A program made the translations under genes and the position numbers. Below, piece by piece: positions 1-6,478 of a stretch of 11,918 nucleotides of DNA (the first letter of the stretch is position 1; every line of letters starts with the position of its first letter). The notes beneath the pieces are model-generated. The model ran no database searches and was not told the DNA's origin. It saw only the letters and a program-made list of their open reading frames with translations. This DNA comes from Thomasclavelia sp. (GTDB lineage Bacteria > Bacillota_I > Bacilli_A > Erysipelotrichales > Coprobacillaceae). Location of the stretch: the NCBI GenBank assembly GCA_020025035.1, contig JAHHSU010000038.1, positions 1 to 11,918 on the forward strand, written 5' to 3'.

Positions 1-152
1 TTAATGCTTATAATTTAATTTTTTTAAGGAAATGATATTTTTCCGTTGACATACTACAAGTTCATTATTTCATTTTTTTGATTCTAATATCAAATCGTAT
101 TATTAAATAAATAATTAAGACAACACAACTACTTAACAATTAATATTATTTA
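1..152. other. Intergenic end of window, probably upstream of rpoB
   Basis: AT-rich non-coding DNA after the methyltransferase stop. No hairpin followed by a T-run is visible on the minus strand, so transcription may continue leftward. In Bacillus subtilis the order is rplJ-rplL-ybxB-rpoB, so rpoB is expected just beyond base 1; that is inference from synteny, since no rpoB codons are in the window. Confidence 0.5.
64..93 (-). promoter_or_regulatory. Possible promoter for the gene beyond the left end (rpoB expected)
   Basis: On the minus strand TTGATA (88-93) is followed 18 bases later by AATAAT (64-69), a fair sigma-A type match with the first -10 base off consensus. In DNA this AT-rich such matches arise by chance, so this is only a candidate. 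Confidence 0.25.
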
Positions 153-758
153 TTACTTTTTTACGTTTTTCGTTGATTTTAAAACATAATATCCTTTATC
201 TTTTTTGACCACGTCACAATTTTCAAAAACACTTTCCATCTTTTGTTTTGCACTTGCATACCCCTGCTTTTTTTGAATTACAACCCACAATGTACCTTTA
301 TCATTTAAATAAGAAAAAGCTGATTCTAATATAGTATGAACTACTTTTTTTCCTGCTCTTATAGGAGGATTACTAATAATTACATCATATGTGTTTTCTA
401 TTTTTTCATACAGATCACTAGTATATATTTGCGTATTTTGTATTTGATTTTGATTTGCATTGTATATAGCCAATTCAATAGCTCTTTTATTTACATCTAC
501 CATGTCTACTATAAAATTAGGATTATACTTTGCTAAGCATAGTCCCATAGCACCATACCCGCATCCCATATCTAAAATATGTTTACATGGCAAAGAAAAC
601 ATTATGGTATTTAGTAATACTTGACTGCCATAATCAATATATTTCCTTGAAAAAACACCTGCATCGCTCCTAAACTTTAGAATGTTCCCTTTATACTCAT
701 ATTGAAAGTCATGAAGATCTGTTTTTAAATTTTCTTCATTAGTAAAATAATGACTCAT
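153..758 (-). CDS. ybxB: Class I SAM-dependent methyltransferase, YbxB/RsmC-like (probable rRNA methylase)
   Basis: Predicted to transfer a methyl group from S-adenosylmethionine to a guanine of ribosomal RNA. The 201-residue protein is a single-domain member of the RsmC/RlmG group: an N-terminal segment with FRSDAGVFSR (about 29-38), the SAM-binding motif I DMGCGYGAMG (63-72), an acidic ribose-binding residue in the VDVN stretch (87-90), and the catalytic-type NPPI motif (130-133) typical of amino-group methylases. Known relatives such as E. coli RsmC modify 16S G1207 and carry an extra N-terminal domain that is absent here; the exact target in this lineage is not shown by the sequence. Start ATG at 758 follows AAGGAG at good spacing. 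It sits after rplL as ybxB does in B. subtilis, which supports the call. It lies behind a terminator, so it may be expressed by read-through or from a weak TATAAT at 788-793 with no clear -35. Confidence 0.85.
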   Translation of the reverse strand: MSHYFTNEENLKTDLHDFQYEYKGNILKFRSDAGVFSRKYIDYGSQVLLNTIMFSLPCKHILDMGCGYGAMGLCLAKYNPNFIVDMVDVNKRAIELAIYNANQNQIQNTQIYTSDLYEKIENTYDVIISNPPIRAGKKVVHTILESAFSYLNDKGTLWVVIQKKQGYASAKQKMESVFENCDVVKKDKGYYVLKSTKNVKK

Positions 759-802
759 TTTGTATCTCTCCTTATATCATCCCATATTATTATACATCAA
801 AC

Positions 803-826
803 AAAAAAAGTCCATATGGACTTTTT
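803..826 (-). terminator. Rho-independent terminator after rplL
   Basis: A perfect palindrome at 805-826 (AAAAAGTCC, ATAT, GGACTTTTT) lies one base after the rplL stop codon and ends on the minus strand in a run of T. It should end or attenuate the rplK-rplA-rplJ-rplL transcript before the methyltransferase gene. The hairpin is symmetric, but no gene converges from the left. Confidence 0.85.
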
Positions 827-827
827 A

Positions 828-1199
828 TTATTTTACTTCAACGCTTGCTCCTGCAGCTTCTAATTTTTCTTTAATTCCATTTGCTTCGTCAGCTGAAACG
901 TTTTCTTTAATTACTGCTGGTAATTTGTCTACCATTGCTTTAGCATCTACTAAACCTAAACCAGTAATTTCTCTTACTACTTTAATTACTGCAACTTTTG
1001 TAGCACCTGCATCTGTTAATGAAACAGTAACAGCAGCTGGTTCACCACTTGCAGCACCTGCATCACCTGCAACTACAGCAACTGGTGCTGATGCAGTTAC
1101 ATCAAATTTTTCTTCGATTGCTTTTACTAAATCGTTTAATTCTAAAATTGTTGCTTCTTCTAAATAAGTTAAGATATCTTCATGTGTTAATTTTGCCAT
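828..1199 (-). CDS. rplL: 50S ribosomal protein L7/L12
   Basis: Flexible stalk protein that recruits translation GTPases (EF-Tu, EF-G, IF2) to the ribosome and binds L10 as dimers. The 123 residues show the N-terminal dimerisation helix region (MAKLTHEDILTYLEEA...), an Ala/Gly/Pro-rich hinge at about 39-56, and the C-terminal domain with the factor-binding helix IKVVREITGLGLVDAK. The segment before the C-terminal domain reads EPAAVTVSL instead of the common EKTEFDV, a lineage-type variation. An in-frame TTG at 1214 would add five residues, but those codons are the Shine-Dalgarno itself (GGAGG at 1206-1210 region), so ATG 1199 is taken as the start. It lies 20 bases after rplJ and is expected to be cotranscribed with it under control of the L10 leader. 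Confidence 0.97.
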   Translation of the reverse strand: MAKLTHEDILTYLEEATILELNDLVKAIEEKFDVTASAPVAVVAGDAGAASGEPAAVTVSLTDAGATKVAVIKVVREITGLGLVDAKAMVDKLPAVIKENVSADEANGIKEKLEAAGASVEVK

Positions 1200-1219
1200 T
1201 TTAATTTCCTCCAATATTT

Positions 1220-1735
1220 TTAATTTTCAGCAGTTTCTACACTACCATCTTTTGATTCTGCTACAGCGTTAATTACGCGTGCAAATTTGCTAATTGGTGC
1301 TTTCATGCAACCAAGTAACATAGAATACATACCTTCTCTGTTAGGTAATTTAGCTAATTCATTAATTTGTTCTTGACCTAATATTTTTCCTTCAACAATA
1401 CCAGCTTTAATTACTAAAGCACTATGATCTTTAGCAAATTTTGCAAGTACTCTTGCTGGAGCTACTGCATCACTGTTTCCAAATGCAATGGCATTAGGTC
1501 CAACTAATGATGAATTGATATCACTATATCCTAAATCATCAGTTGCTCTTTGAACCATCTTGTTTTTGTAAACTTTGAATTCAACATCTTCTGCTCTTAA
1601 ATTTCTACGTAATTCAGTTACTTCAGAAACTGTAAGACCACGATATTCTACAACTACTGCAGATTGAGCAGCCTTAAATTTTTCTGAAATTTCAGAAACA
1701 ATTACTTTTTTTGATTCAATTGCTTGTACAGACAT
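1220..1735 (-). CDS. rplJ: 50S ribosomal protein L10
   Basis: Base of the L10-(L12)n stalk on the large subunit; its N-terminal domain binds 23S rRNA near L11 and its C-terminal helix carries L12 dimers. The 171-residue length is normal. Visible family features are the N-terminal helix ending in VVVEYRGLTVSEVTELRRNLR (about 27-47), the YKNKMVQRA stretch, and GPNAIAFG followed by APARVLAKFAK. The C-terminus ends in an acidic, low-complexity tail. ATG at 1735 is preceded by AGGAGGTG at close spacing. The gene is preceded by an L10-type leader RNA, so autoregulation by the L10-L12 complex is likely; rplL follows after 20 bases. Confidence 0.97.
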   Translation of the reverse strand: MSVQAIESKKVIVSEISEKFKAAQSAVVVEYRGLTVSEVTELRRNLRAEDVEFKVYKNKMVQRATDDLGYSDINSSLVGPNAIAFGNSDAVAPARVLAKFAKDHSALVIKAGIVEGKILGQEQINELAKLPNREGMYSMLLGCMKAPISKFARVINAVAESKDGSVETAEN

Positions 1736-1741
1736 TGTTAC

Positions 1742-1900
1742 ACCTCCTATTTTATTTTTATTGAAATATATATTGCAACAATATACGTAAAAACCCTCGA
1801 TATGCGAGGGTTACGTCAACGTTGATGAACGATAACACCTCGGCAACATAATTAAACTTTCGTCGTTGCTGTCTACGGTATATTGATTGCGTCTTTAAAT
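1742..1900 (-). ncRNA. L10 leader (r-protein L10 autoregulatory element, rplJ-rplL)
   Basis: Read on the minus strand, the gap between rplA and rplJ contains the hallmark blocks of the widespread L10 leader: CCGTAGACAGCAAC (around 1864-1877) and GTTGCCGAGGT (around 1837-1847). The GCAAC/GTTGC arms (1865-1869 and 1843-1847) pair around an AT-rich loop, forming the kink-turn-like element to which L10(L12)4 binds in other bacteria. Downstream is an attenuator hairpin at 1788-1812. The leader starts immediately after the rplA stop codon, so transcripts coming through rplA would carry it. Confidence 0.88.
1788..1812 (-). terminator. Attenuator hairpin within the L10 leader
   Basis: On the minus strand AACCCTCG, a five-base loop and CGAGGGTT (arms 1805-1812 and 1792-1799) are followed by a T-run partly shared with the stem. 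The position between the L10-binding element and rplJ fits transcription attenuation of rplJ-rplL when L10 is in excess, as described for Firmicute L10 leaders. Confidence 0.75.
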
Positions 1901-1901
1901 A

Positions 1902-2588
1902 CTATAATGATGTACCTACTTTAACACTTGGTCCCATTGTTGATGAAACCGCAACATTTTTCATATATACACCTTTTGCACTACTTGGTTTAGCTTTTAC
2001 TAAAACATCATAAATTGCATTGAAATTTTCTACTAATTTAGTTGTTTCAAAAGAAGCTTTACCAATTGTAACATGTACATTTCCTTGTTTATCTGTACGA
2101 TATGTTACTTTTCCTGCCTTTACTTCATTAACTGCTTTAGTTACATCCATTGTAACTGTACCAGTTTTAGGATTTGGCATTAATCCCTTAGGACCTAAAA
2201 TACGTCCTAATTTTCCTAATTCAGCCATCATATCAGGTGTAGCTATCATTACTTCAAAATCAAGCCATCCTTTTTTAATTTCTTCTAAAATCTCATTACC
2301 ACCAACAACATCTGCTCCAGCAGCCTTAGCTTCTTCTGCTTTTGCTCCTTGAGCAACAACTAAAACTTTCTTTGTTTTTCCTGTACCATTAGGTAAAACA
2401 ATTGCTCCACGTAACTGTTGGTCTGCATGTCTAGTATCTAAACCTAACTTGAATGCAACATCTACAGTTGCATCAAATTTTACTGTACTAGTTTTTTTAA
2501 CTAGCTCAATAGCTTCTTCAATTGAATATGATTTATTTTTTTCAATTAAAGCTTGAGCTTCAATATATTTTTTACCCTTTTTAGCCAT
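1902..2588 (-). CDS. rplA: 50S ribosomal protein L1
   Basis: Builds the mobile L1 stalk next to the ribosomal E site, binds 23S rRNA helices 76-78, and in many bacteria represses its own mRNA. The 228 residues are full length. The family signature is clear in the middle: MIATPDMMAELGKLGRILGPKGLMPNPKTGTVT (about 114-146; only key residues cited: G-K-L-G-R-I-L-G-P-K-G-L-M-P). The two-domain layout, with a split domain I around the inserted domain II, fits the length. ATG 2588 is preceded by AAGGAGG (2597-2603) at optimal spacing. It follows rplK by 81 bases, and that gap carries a candidate L1-binding hairpin. Confidence 0.97.
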   Translation of the reverse strand: MAKKGKKYIEAQALIEKNKSYSIEEAIELVKKTSTVKFDATVDVAFKLGLDTRHADQQLRGAIVLPNGTGKTKKVLVVAQGAKAEEAKAAGADVVGGNEILEEIKKGWLDFEVMIATPDMMAELGKLGRILGPKGLMPNPKTGTVTMDVTKAVNEVKAGKVTYRTDKQGNVHVTIGKASFETTKLVENFNAIYDVLVKAKPSSAKGVYMKNVAVSSTMGPSVKVGTSL

Positions 2589-2605
2589 GTTTATTTCCTC
2601 CTTAA

Positions 2606-2631
2606 GTGGTATTAACGGATAATCCTCCCAC
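2606..2631 (-). promoter_or_regulatory. Candidate L1 operator upstream of rplA
   Basis: On the minus strand GTGGGAGGAT...ATCCG...ACCAC forms nested pairings (GTGG with CCAC, GGA with TCC) directly before the rplA Shine-Dalgarno. This resembles the L1-binding element that mimics the 23S L1-stalk site. A near copy precedes rplK at 3121-3148. Binding of L1 would be expected to hinder initiation at rplA. Confidence 0.6.
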
Positions 2632-2669
2632 AGTTGAGTGTTATATCCTTACTTTCTTCTTAAATTTAA

Positions 2670-3086
2670 TTAAAATGCTTCTACTTCTACACCCATATTG
2701 CGAGCAGTACCTGCAATAATTCTCATTGCACCTTCGATATCATTCGCATTTAAATCAGGCATTTTGTATTCAGCAATTTCTTTTAATTTATCTGCTGAAA
2801 GTGTAGCTACTGTTTCTTTTCCTGGGTTTTGTGCACCTTTTTTGATTCCACATGCTTTCATAATTTTTTCTGCAGCTGGTGCAGTTTTTAACACAAAATC
2901 AAAATCCTTGTCTTCATAAACTGTAATTACAACTGGTACAGTTTCTCCCATACGATCTTTTGTTTGATCATTAAATGCTGTACAGAACTTAGGCATTTGA
3001 ATCCCTGCACCTGCAAGTGCTGGTCCTGGTTTTGCTTGTCCTGCTTGAAATTGAATTTTAACAATCTTTACTACTTTTTTACTCAC
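2670..3086 (-). CDS. rplK: 50S ribosomal protein L11 with shortened thiopeptide loop
   Basis: L11 binds the 58-nucleotide GTPase-associated centre of 23S rRNA and takes part in factor-dependent GTP hydrolysis; it is the target region for thiostrepton. The protein has 138 residues. The C-terminal RNA-binding domain is typical, with KIKEIAEYKMPDLNANDIEGAMRIIAGTARNMGV-like conserved residues near the end. The start is taken as GTG 3086 (peptide VSKKVVKIVKIQ, read as Met), because the other in-frame GTG at 3095 is part of the AGGAGGTG ribosome binding site (3093-3100). In the N-terminal domain the usual P-x-PPVGPALG stretch reads AKPGPALAG: four residues including two conserved prolines are missing. 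Transcribed from its own promoter with a roughly 90-base leader; followed by rplA. Confidence 0.95.
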   Translation of the reverse strand: MSKKVVKIVKIQFQAGQAKPGPALAGAGIQMPKFCTAFNDQTKDRMGETVPVVITVYEDKDFDFVLKTAPAAEKIMKACGIKKGAQNPGKETVATLSADKLKEIAEYKMPDLNANDIEGAMRIIAGTARNMGVEVEAF

Positions 3087-3120
3087 GTGACACACCTCCT
3101 ATAAAATTTGCTGCCCGTGC

Positions 3121-3148
3121 GTGGTCATATCGGACTATATCCTTCCAC
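3121..3148 (-). promoter_or_regulatory. Candidate L1 operator in the rplK leader
   Basis: The minus strand reads GTGGAAGGAT...GTCCGA...ACCAC between the rplK promoter and ribosome binding site. The outer GTGG/CCAC and inner GGA/TCC pairings match those of the element before rplA. In E. coli L1 represses the L11-L1 mRNA from a site before rplK, so this location is the classical one. Confidence 0.6.
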
Positions 3149-3180
3149 GAGACATTAACACATACTTGTGTCATTTAAAT

Positions 3181-3208
3181 ATGATACATCATTTTTATAA
3201 AATATCAA
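3181..3208 (-). promoter_or_regulatory. Promoter of the rplK operon
   Basis: Minus-strand TTGATA (3203-3208), a 16-base spacer and TATCAT (3181-3186) give a good sigma-A type promoter. Initiation near 3174 would leave a leader of about 90 bases containing the candidate L1 operator. Confidence 0.6.
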
Positions 3209-3337
3209 GTGTTTTTTTGAATATTCGTTCTTTTTTTACTTCCGTGAATTGTAAAATGAAAGTGGAATTATAAATAAATATCAAAATGTTATTTTATACA
3301 TACATTATAATCCATTTTATTTAAAAAAACACATACA

Positions 3338-3360
3338 CGTAAAAAGAGTTTAGCTCACTT
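3338..3360 (-). terminator. Possible weak terminator after sufB
   Basis: On the minus strand a short imperfect hairpin (AAGTGAG, CTAAA loop, CTCTTT) runs into five T residues, with another seven T residues about 12 bases further. The stem is weak and bulged, so termination of the suf operon here is uncertain. No better hairpin is visible between 3209 and 3418. Confidence 0.3.
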
Positions 3361-3418
3361 GTAAAAATTCCTTTACCAAAAACTTTCTAACATATATATG
3401 ATTATAATCAATGATTAT

Positions 3419-4819
3419 TTAGCCAATACTTCCATCCATATCAAGTTTAATCAGTTGATTTAATTCGACTGCATATTCCATAGGAAGTTCACGACTAAAT
3501 GGTTCTATAAATCCCATCACTATCATTTCTGTTGCTTCTTGTTTACTTAATCCTCTAGTCATCAAATAAAACAATTGTTCTTCGGATACTTTAGAAACTG
3601 TTGCTTCATGTTCAATAACAGATGCATCATTTTTTACTTCATTAATTGGTACTGTATCAGAAGAAGAAATAGAATCTAAGATTAACGTATCACATTCTAC
3701 TTTAGATTTTGCATTTATTGCATTTTTCCCATGACTTACAATACCTCGATAATTTACTTTCCCACCATTTCGTGCAATAGACTTTGAAATGATATTAGAA
3801 GATGTATTTGGCGCTAAATGAATCATTTTAGCTCCAGCATCTAATTCCTGATTATGACTAGCAACAGCTATTGAAATACAAGTAGCTTTTGCTCCTTCTT
3901 GAGCTAAAATAACTGCTGGATACTTCATTGTAATACCTGATCCAACATTTCCATCAATCCACTCCATATTAGCATTTTTCATGCATTTTGCTCGTTTTGT
4001 AACTAAATTTAAAATATTATTTGACCAATTTTGTACTGTAGAATAGCGACATCTTCCACCCTCTAAAACTACAATTTCAACCACTGCTGCATGTAATGAC
4101 TCACTAGAATATGTTGGCGCTGTACATCCTTCTACATAATGTACATCTGCACCTTCATCCACAATAATTAGTGTACGTTCAAACTGTCCCATTTGTTCAG
4201 AATTAATACGAAAATAAGATTGTAGTGGTTTTTCTAATTTTACACCCTTAGGTACATAAATAAATGATCCACCAGACCAAACAGCACCATTCAATGCTGA
4301 AAATTTATTATCTGTATAAGGTACTACTGTATTAAAATATTTTCGAAATAAATCTGGATATTGTCTTAATGCACTATCTGTATCTAAAAAAATAACTCCT
4401 TTTTCTTCTACTTCTTTTAACATATGATGATAAACTACTTCAGATTCGTATTGAGTTGATACACCTGCTAAATATTTCTGTTCTGCCTCTGGAATTCCTA
4501 ATTTGTCAAATGTGTCTTTAATTTTTTTTGGTACGTTATCCCATGACTTTTCTTGTCTATCACTTGGTTTAACATAATAAGTATAATCATCAAAACAAAC
4601 AGATGATAAATCTGCCCCCCATGTTGGCATCTCTTTATTCATAAAATATTCTAATGATTTAAGTCTAAATTCAAGCATCCATTCTGGTTCTTGTTTAATA
4701 CGAGAAATTTCTTCTACAATTTTGCGAGTTAATCCTTTATTAGATTTATAAACAAATACATCACCATCATTAAATCCATATTTATATTCTTCATCTGCTA
4801 AAACATCTTGCTTGCTCAT
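3419..4819 (-). CDS. sufB: Fe-S cluster assembly scaffold protein SufB
   Basis: Core subunit of the cytoplasmic SufBCD scaffold on which Fe-S clusters are built. At 466 residues it has the usual SufB length, with the N-terminal YKYGFNDGD segment, a beta-helix core rich in repeated hydrophobic strands, and the C-terminal SufBD domain. Cys376 in VECDTLIL and Glu405 in IEHEATVSK are 29 residues apart, the spacing of the cluster-building Cys405/Glu434 pair described for E. coli SufB. The C-terminal EEQLFYLMTRGLSKQEATEMIVMG helices are the SufC-contacting type. Its ATG shares one base with the sufU stop (TAATG), indicating translational coupling. It is the last gene of sufCDSUB. Confidence 0.97.
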   Translation of the reverse strand: MSKQDVLADEEYKYGFNDGDVFVYKSNKGLTRKIVEEISRIKQEPEWMLEFRLKSLEYFMNKEMPTWGADLSSVCFDDYTYYVKPSDRQEKSWDNVPKKIKDTFDKLGIPEAEQKYLAGVSTQYESEVVYHHMLKEVEEKGVIFLDTDSALRQYPDLFRKYFNTVVPYTDNKFSALNGAVWSGGSFIYVPKGVKLEKPLQSYFRINSEQMGQFERTLIIVDEGADVHYVEGCTAPTYSSESLHAAVVEIVVLEGGRCRYSTVQNWSNNILNLVTKRAKCMKNANMEWIDGNVGSGITMKYPAVILAQEGAKATCISIAVASHNQELDAGAKMIHLAPNTSSNIISKSIARNGGKVNYRGIVSHGKNAINAKSKVECDTLILDSISSSDTVPINEVKNDASVIEHEATVSKVSEEQLFYLMTRGLSKQEATEMIVMGFIEPFSRELPMEYAVELNQLIKLDMDGSIG

Positions 4820-5262
4820 TACTTAATCGCCTCTTCATTTTCAATTAATTTTGTTATTCCTAACCAACCTAATGTTGCACATTTAATACGATTAGCTTGT
4901 TTATATGTATTTTGAAATGCTATTGCATCTTCAAGAATATCCTTATCGTATGGCTGTTCGTAAATCATTTTCATATACTGATCAATAATATAATGTGCTT
5001 CTTGAAAAGTTTTTCCTATTAATAACTCACTCATAATAGATGTTGATGCAGTACATATAGCACATGCCTCTCCATCAAAACGAATGTCTTCAATAAGGTT
5101 ATCATTAAATTTTGCTTGAATGTTTATATTATCAATACATGTCTCACTATCCATATTAATAGATTTATAAGACTGATCTTCTATTAACTTATGATTACGA
5201 GGATATTGATAGTGATCCATTATAATTTGTCTTAAAATCATTGAATCATCAAAAGAATGCAT
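4819..5262 (-). CDS. sufU: SufU, zinc-dependent sulfur-transfer partner of SufS
   Basis: IscU-fold protein that in Firmicutes accepts persulfide sulfur from SufS and passes it to the SufBCD scaffold; the zinc site exchanges a ligand with SufS. The 147 residues include the family start RQIIMDHYQYPRN (11-23) and all four zinc/sulfur ligands: Cys42 and Asp44 (TCID), Cys67 (GEACAIC) and Cys128 (RIKCATLGW). The insertion between the second and third cysteine blocks fits SufU rather than IscU. An additional Cys70 makes CAIC, where Ser or another residue is common. ATG 5262 overlaps the end of sufS by 14 bases and has AAGGAG upstream within sufS; a second ATG at 5241 is possible, but the first gives the family-typical N-terminus. 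Confidence 0.94.
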   Translation of the reverse strand: MHSFDDSMILRQIIMDHYQYPRNHKLIEDQSYKSINMDSETCIDNINIQAKFNDNLIEDIRFDGEACAICTASTSIMSELLIGKTFQEAHYIIDQYMKMIYEQPYDKDILEDAIAFQNTYKQANRIKCATLGWLGITKLIENEEAIK

Positions 5263-6478
5263 CTAAAAAGTCATCTCCTTTCTTACAAACATCTACTAAA
5301 TAATCAATTTCACTTTTTGTATTATAAAAATATAATGATATACGAATAGTTTGTCTAATCTCTAAAAATTCATCTAAAATTTTAGCACAATGCTGCCCTG
5401 AACGCACTGCAATTCCTTTACTATTTAATAACGTAGCACCATCTTGAGCAAATATCCCTTTAAAATTGAAGATAATTGGACCACTATTCGAACTACTATT
5501 ATAAAGTTCAATATTATCTAATTCTTCTAATCTTTTAATAGCATAATTTCTTAAATCTTTTTCATATATTTGAATTGTCTCCATTCCAATACTTGTTAAA
5601 TAGTCTATAGCTGCACCTAATCCAATAGCACCCTCAATATTTGGTGTTCCAACCTCAAATTTATAAGGACTATCTTTTAATGATACAACCCCACAACTAT
5701 TATATCTAGCATTTGCACCACCACCAAAATAAATAGGAGACATCTCTTGAAGTAATTCGTATTTTCCATAAAGTACACCTATTCCAGTTGGTCCACACAT
5801 CTTATGCCCTGAAAAAGCTAAAAAATCAATATCTAATTCTTGTACATCTGTAACTTGATGTGGAACACTTTGGGCTCCATCTATAATGACAATAATATTT
5901 TTTTGACGAGCAATAGAAACAATTTCTTTGATTGGAATTTCATGGCCTAAAACATTAGTTATCATCGCTAAAGAAATATATCGTGTTTGATCTGTGATGG
6001 CTTTTTTTACATTTTCTATTGTAATTCTTCCTTCACTATTTAGATCAATATATTTAACAATTGCACCTTTTTTTCGTGCAACTTCAAACCATGGTAATGT
6101 ATTAGAAGCATGCTCAGCAACACTAATTAAAATTTCCTCTCCTGGTTGAATGTGATTCATGACATAGCCAAAAGCAATAAGATTCAACGATTCAGAGGTA
6201 CCTGATGTAAAAACAATCTCCTTTATATCATTAGCATTGATAAAACATCTTACTTTTTCTCTTGCACCTTCATAAGCATTATCTACTTCAAAACTCAAAT
6301 CATAATCACCACGATGTGCATTACCAGAATAATTACTTAAATAACTACACACAGCATCTATTACGGGTTGCGGTTTTAAAGTAGTTGCCCCACTATCTAA
6401 ATAAATAAGGGGATGACCTTGCATTTTTTTATTTTGAATCATTGGAAAATCATTCCTTATATTCTCAACGTCTAACAT
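5249..6478 (-). CDS. sufS: Cysteine desulfurase SufS (group II)
   Basis: PLP enzyme that converts L-cysteine to alanine and leaves a persulfide on its active-site cysteine, feeding SufU. The 409 residues contain LDSGATT near the start, the PLP-stacking His in AEHASN (His123), Asp200 in IIDGAQS, the Schiff-base lysine in FSGHKMCGPTG (Lys226), and the catalytic Cys364 in RSGQHCAK. The short loop around the cysteine is typical of group II enzymes that need a dedicated acceptor such as SufU. Its ATG directly follows the sufD stop with no gap, and GGGGG within the end of sufD can serve as ribosome binding site. It ends in TGA, the best sign in this window for the standard genetic code. Confidence 0.97.
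   Translation of the reverse strand: MLDVENIRNDFPMIQNKKMQGHPLIYLDSGATTLKPQPVIDAVCSYLSNYSGNAHRGDYDLSFEVDNAYEGAREKVRCFINANDIKEIVFTSGTSESLNLIAFGYVMNHIQPGEEILISVAEHASNTLPWFEVARKKGAIVKYIDLNSEGRITIENVKKAITDQTRYISLAMITNVLGHEIPIKEIVSIARQKNIIVIIDGAQSVPHQVTDVQELDIDFLAFSGHKMCGPTGIGVLYGKYELLQEMSPIYFGGGANARYNSCGVVSLKDSPYKFEVGTPNIEGAIGLGAAIDYLTSIGMETIQIYEKDLRNYAIKRLEELDNIELYNSSSNSGPIIFNFKGIFAQDGATLLNSKGIAVRSGQHCAKILDEFLEIRQTIRISLYFYNTKSEIDYLVDVCKKGDDFLDAFF

Noticed and set aside
28..44. Hairpin GGAAA/TTTCC as terminator
   Set aside because: Only five base pairs and no clear T-run in the correct direction.
46..51. Perfect TTGACA on the plus strand as a -35 box
   Set aside because: No -10-like hexamer lies 16-18 bases downstream and no plus-strand gene follows.
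336..536. Plus-strand open frame inside the methyltransferase gene
   Set aside because: Antisense to a well-supported gene, no ribosome binding site, composition like a frame shadow.
760..1167. Plus-strand open frame over rplL
   Set aside because: Opposite strand of rplL; its Ala/Thr-rich product reflects rplL codons read backwards.
2020..2352. Plus-strand open frame over rplA
   Set aside because: Antisense shadow of rplA without its own initiation signals.
2698..2919. Plus-strand open frame over rplK
   Set aside because: Antisense shadow of rplK.
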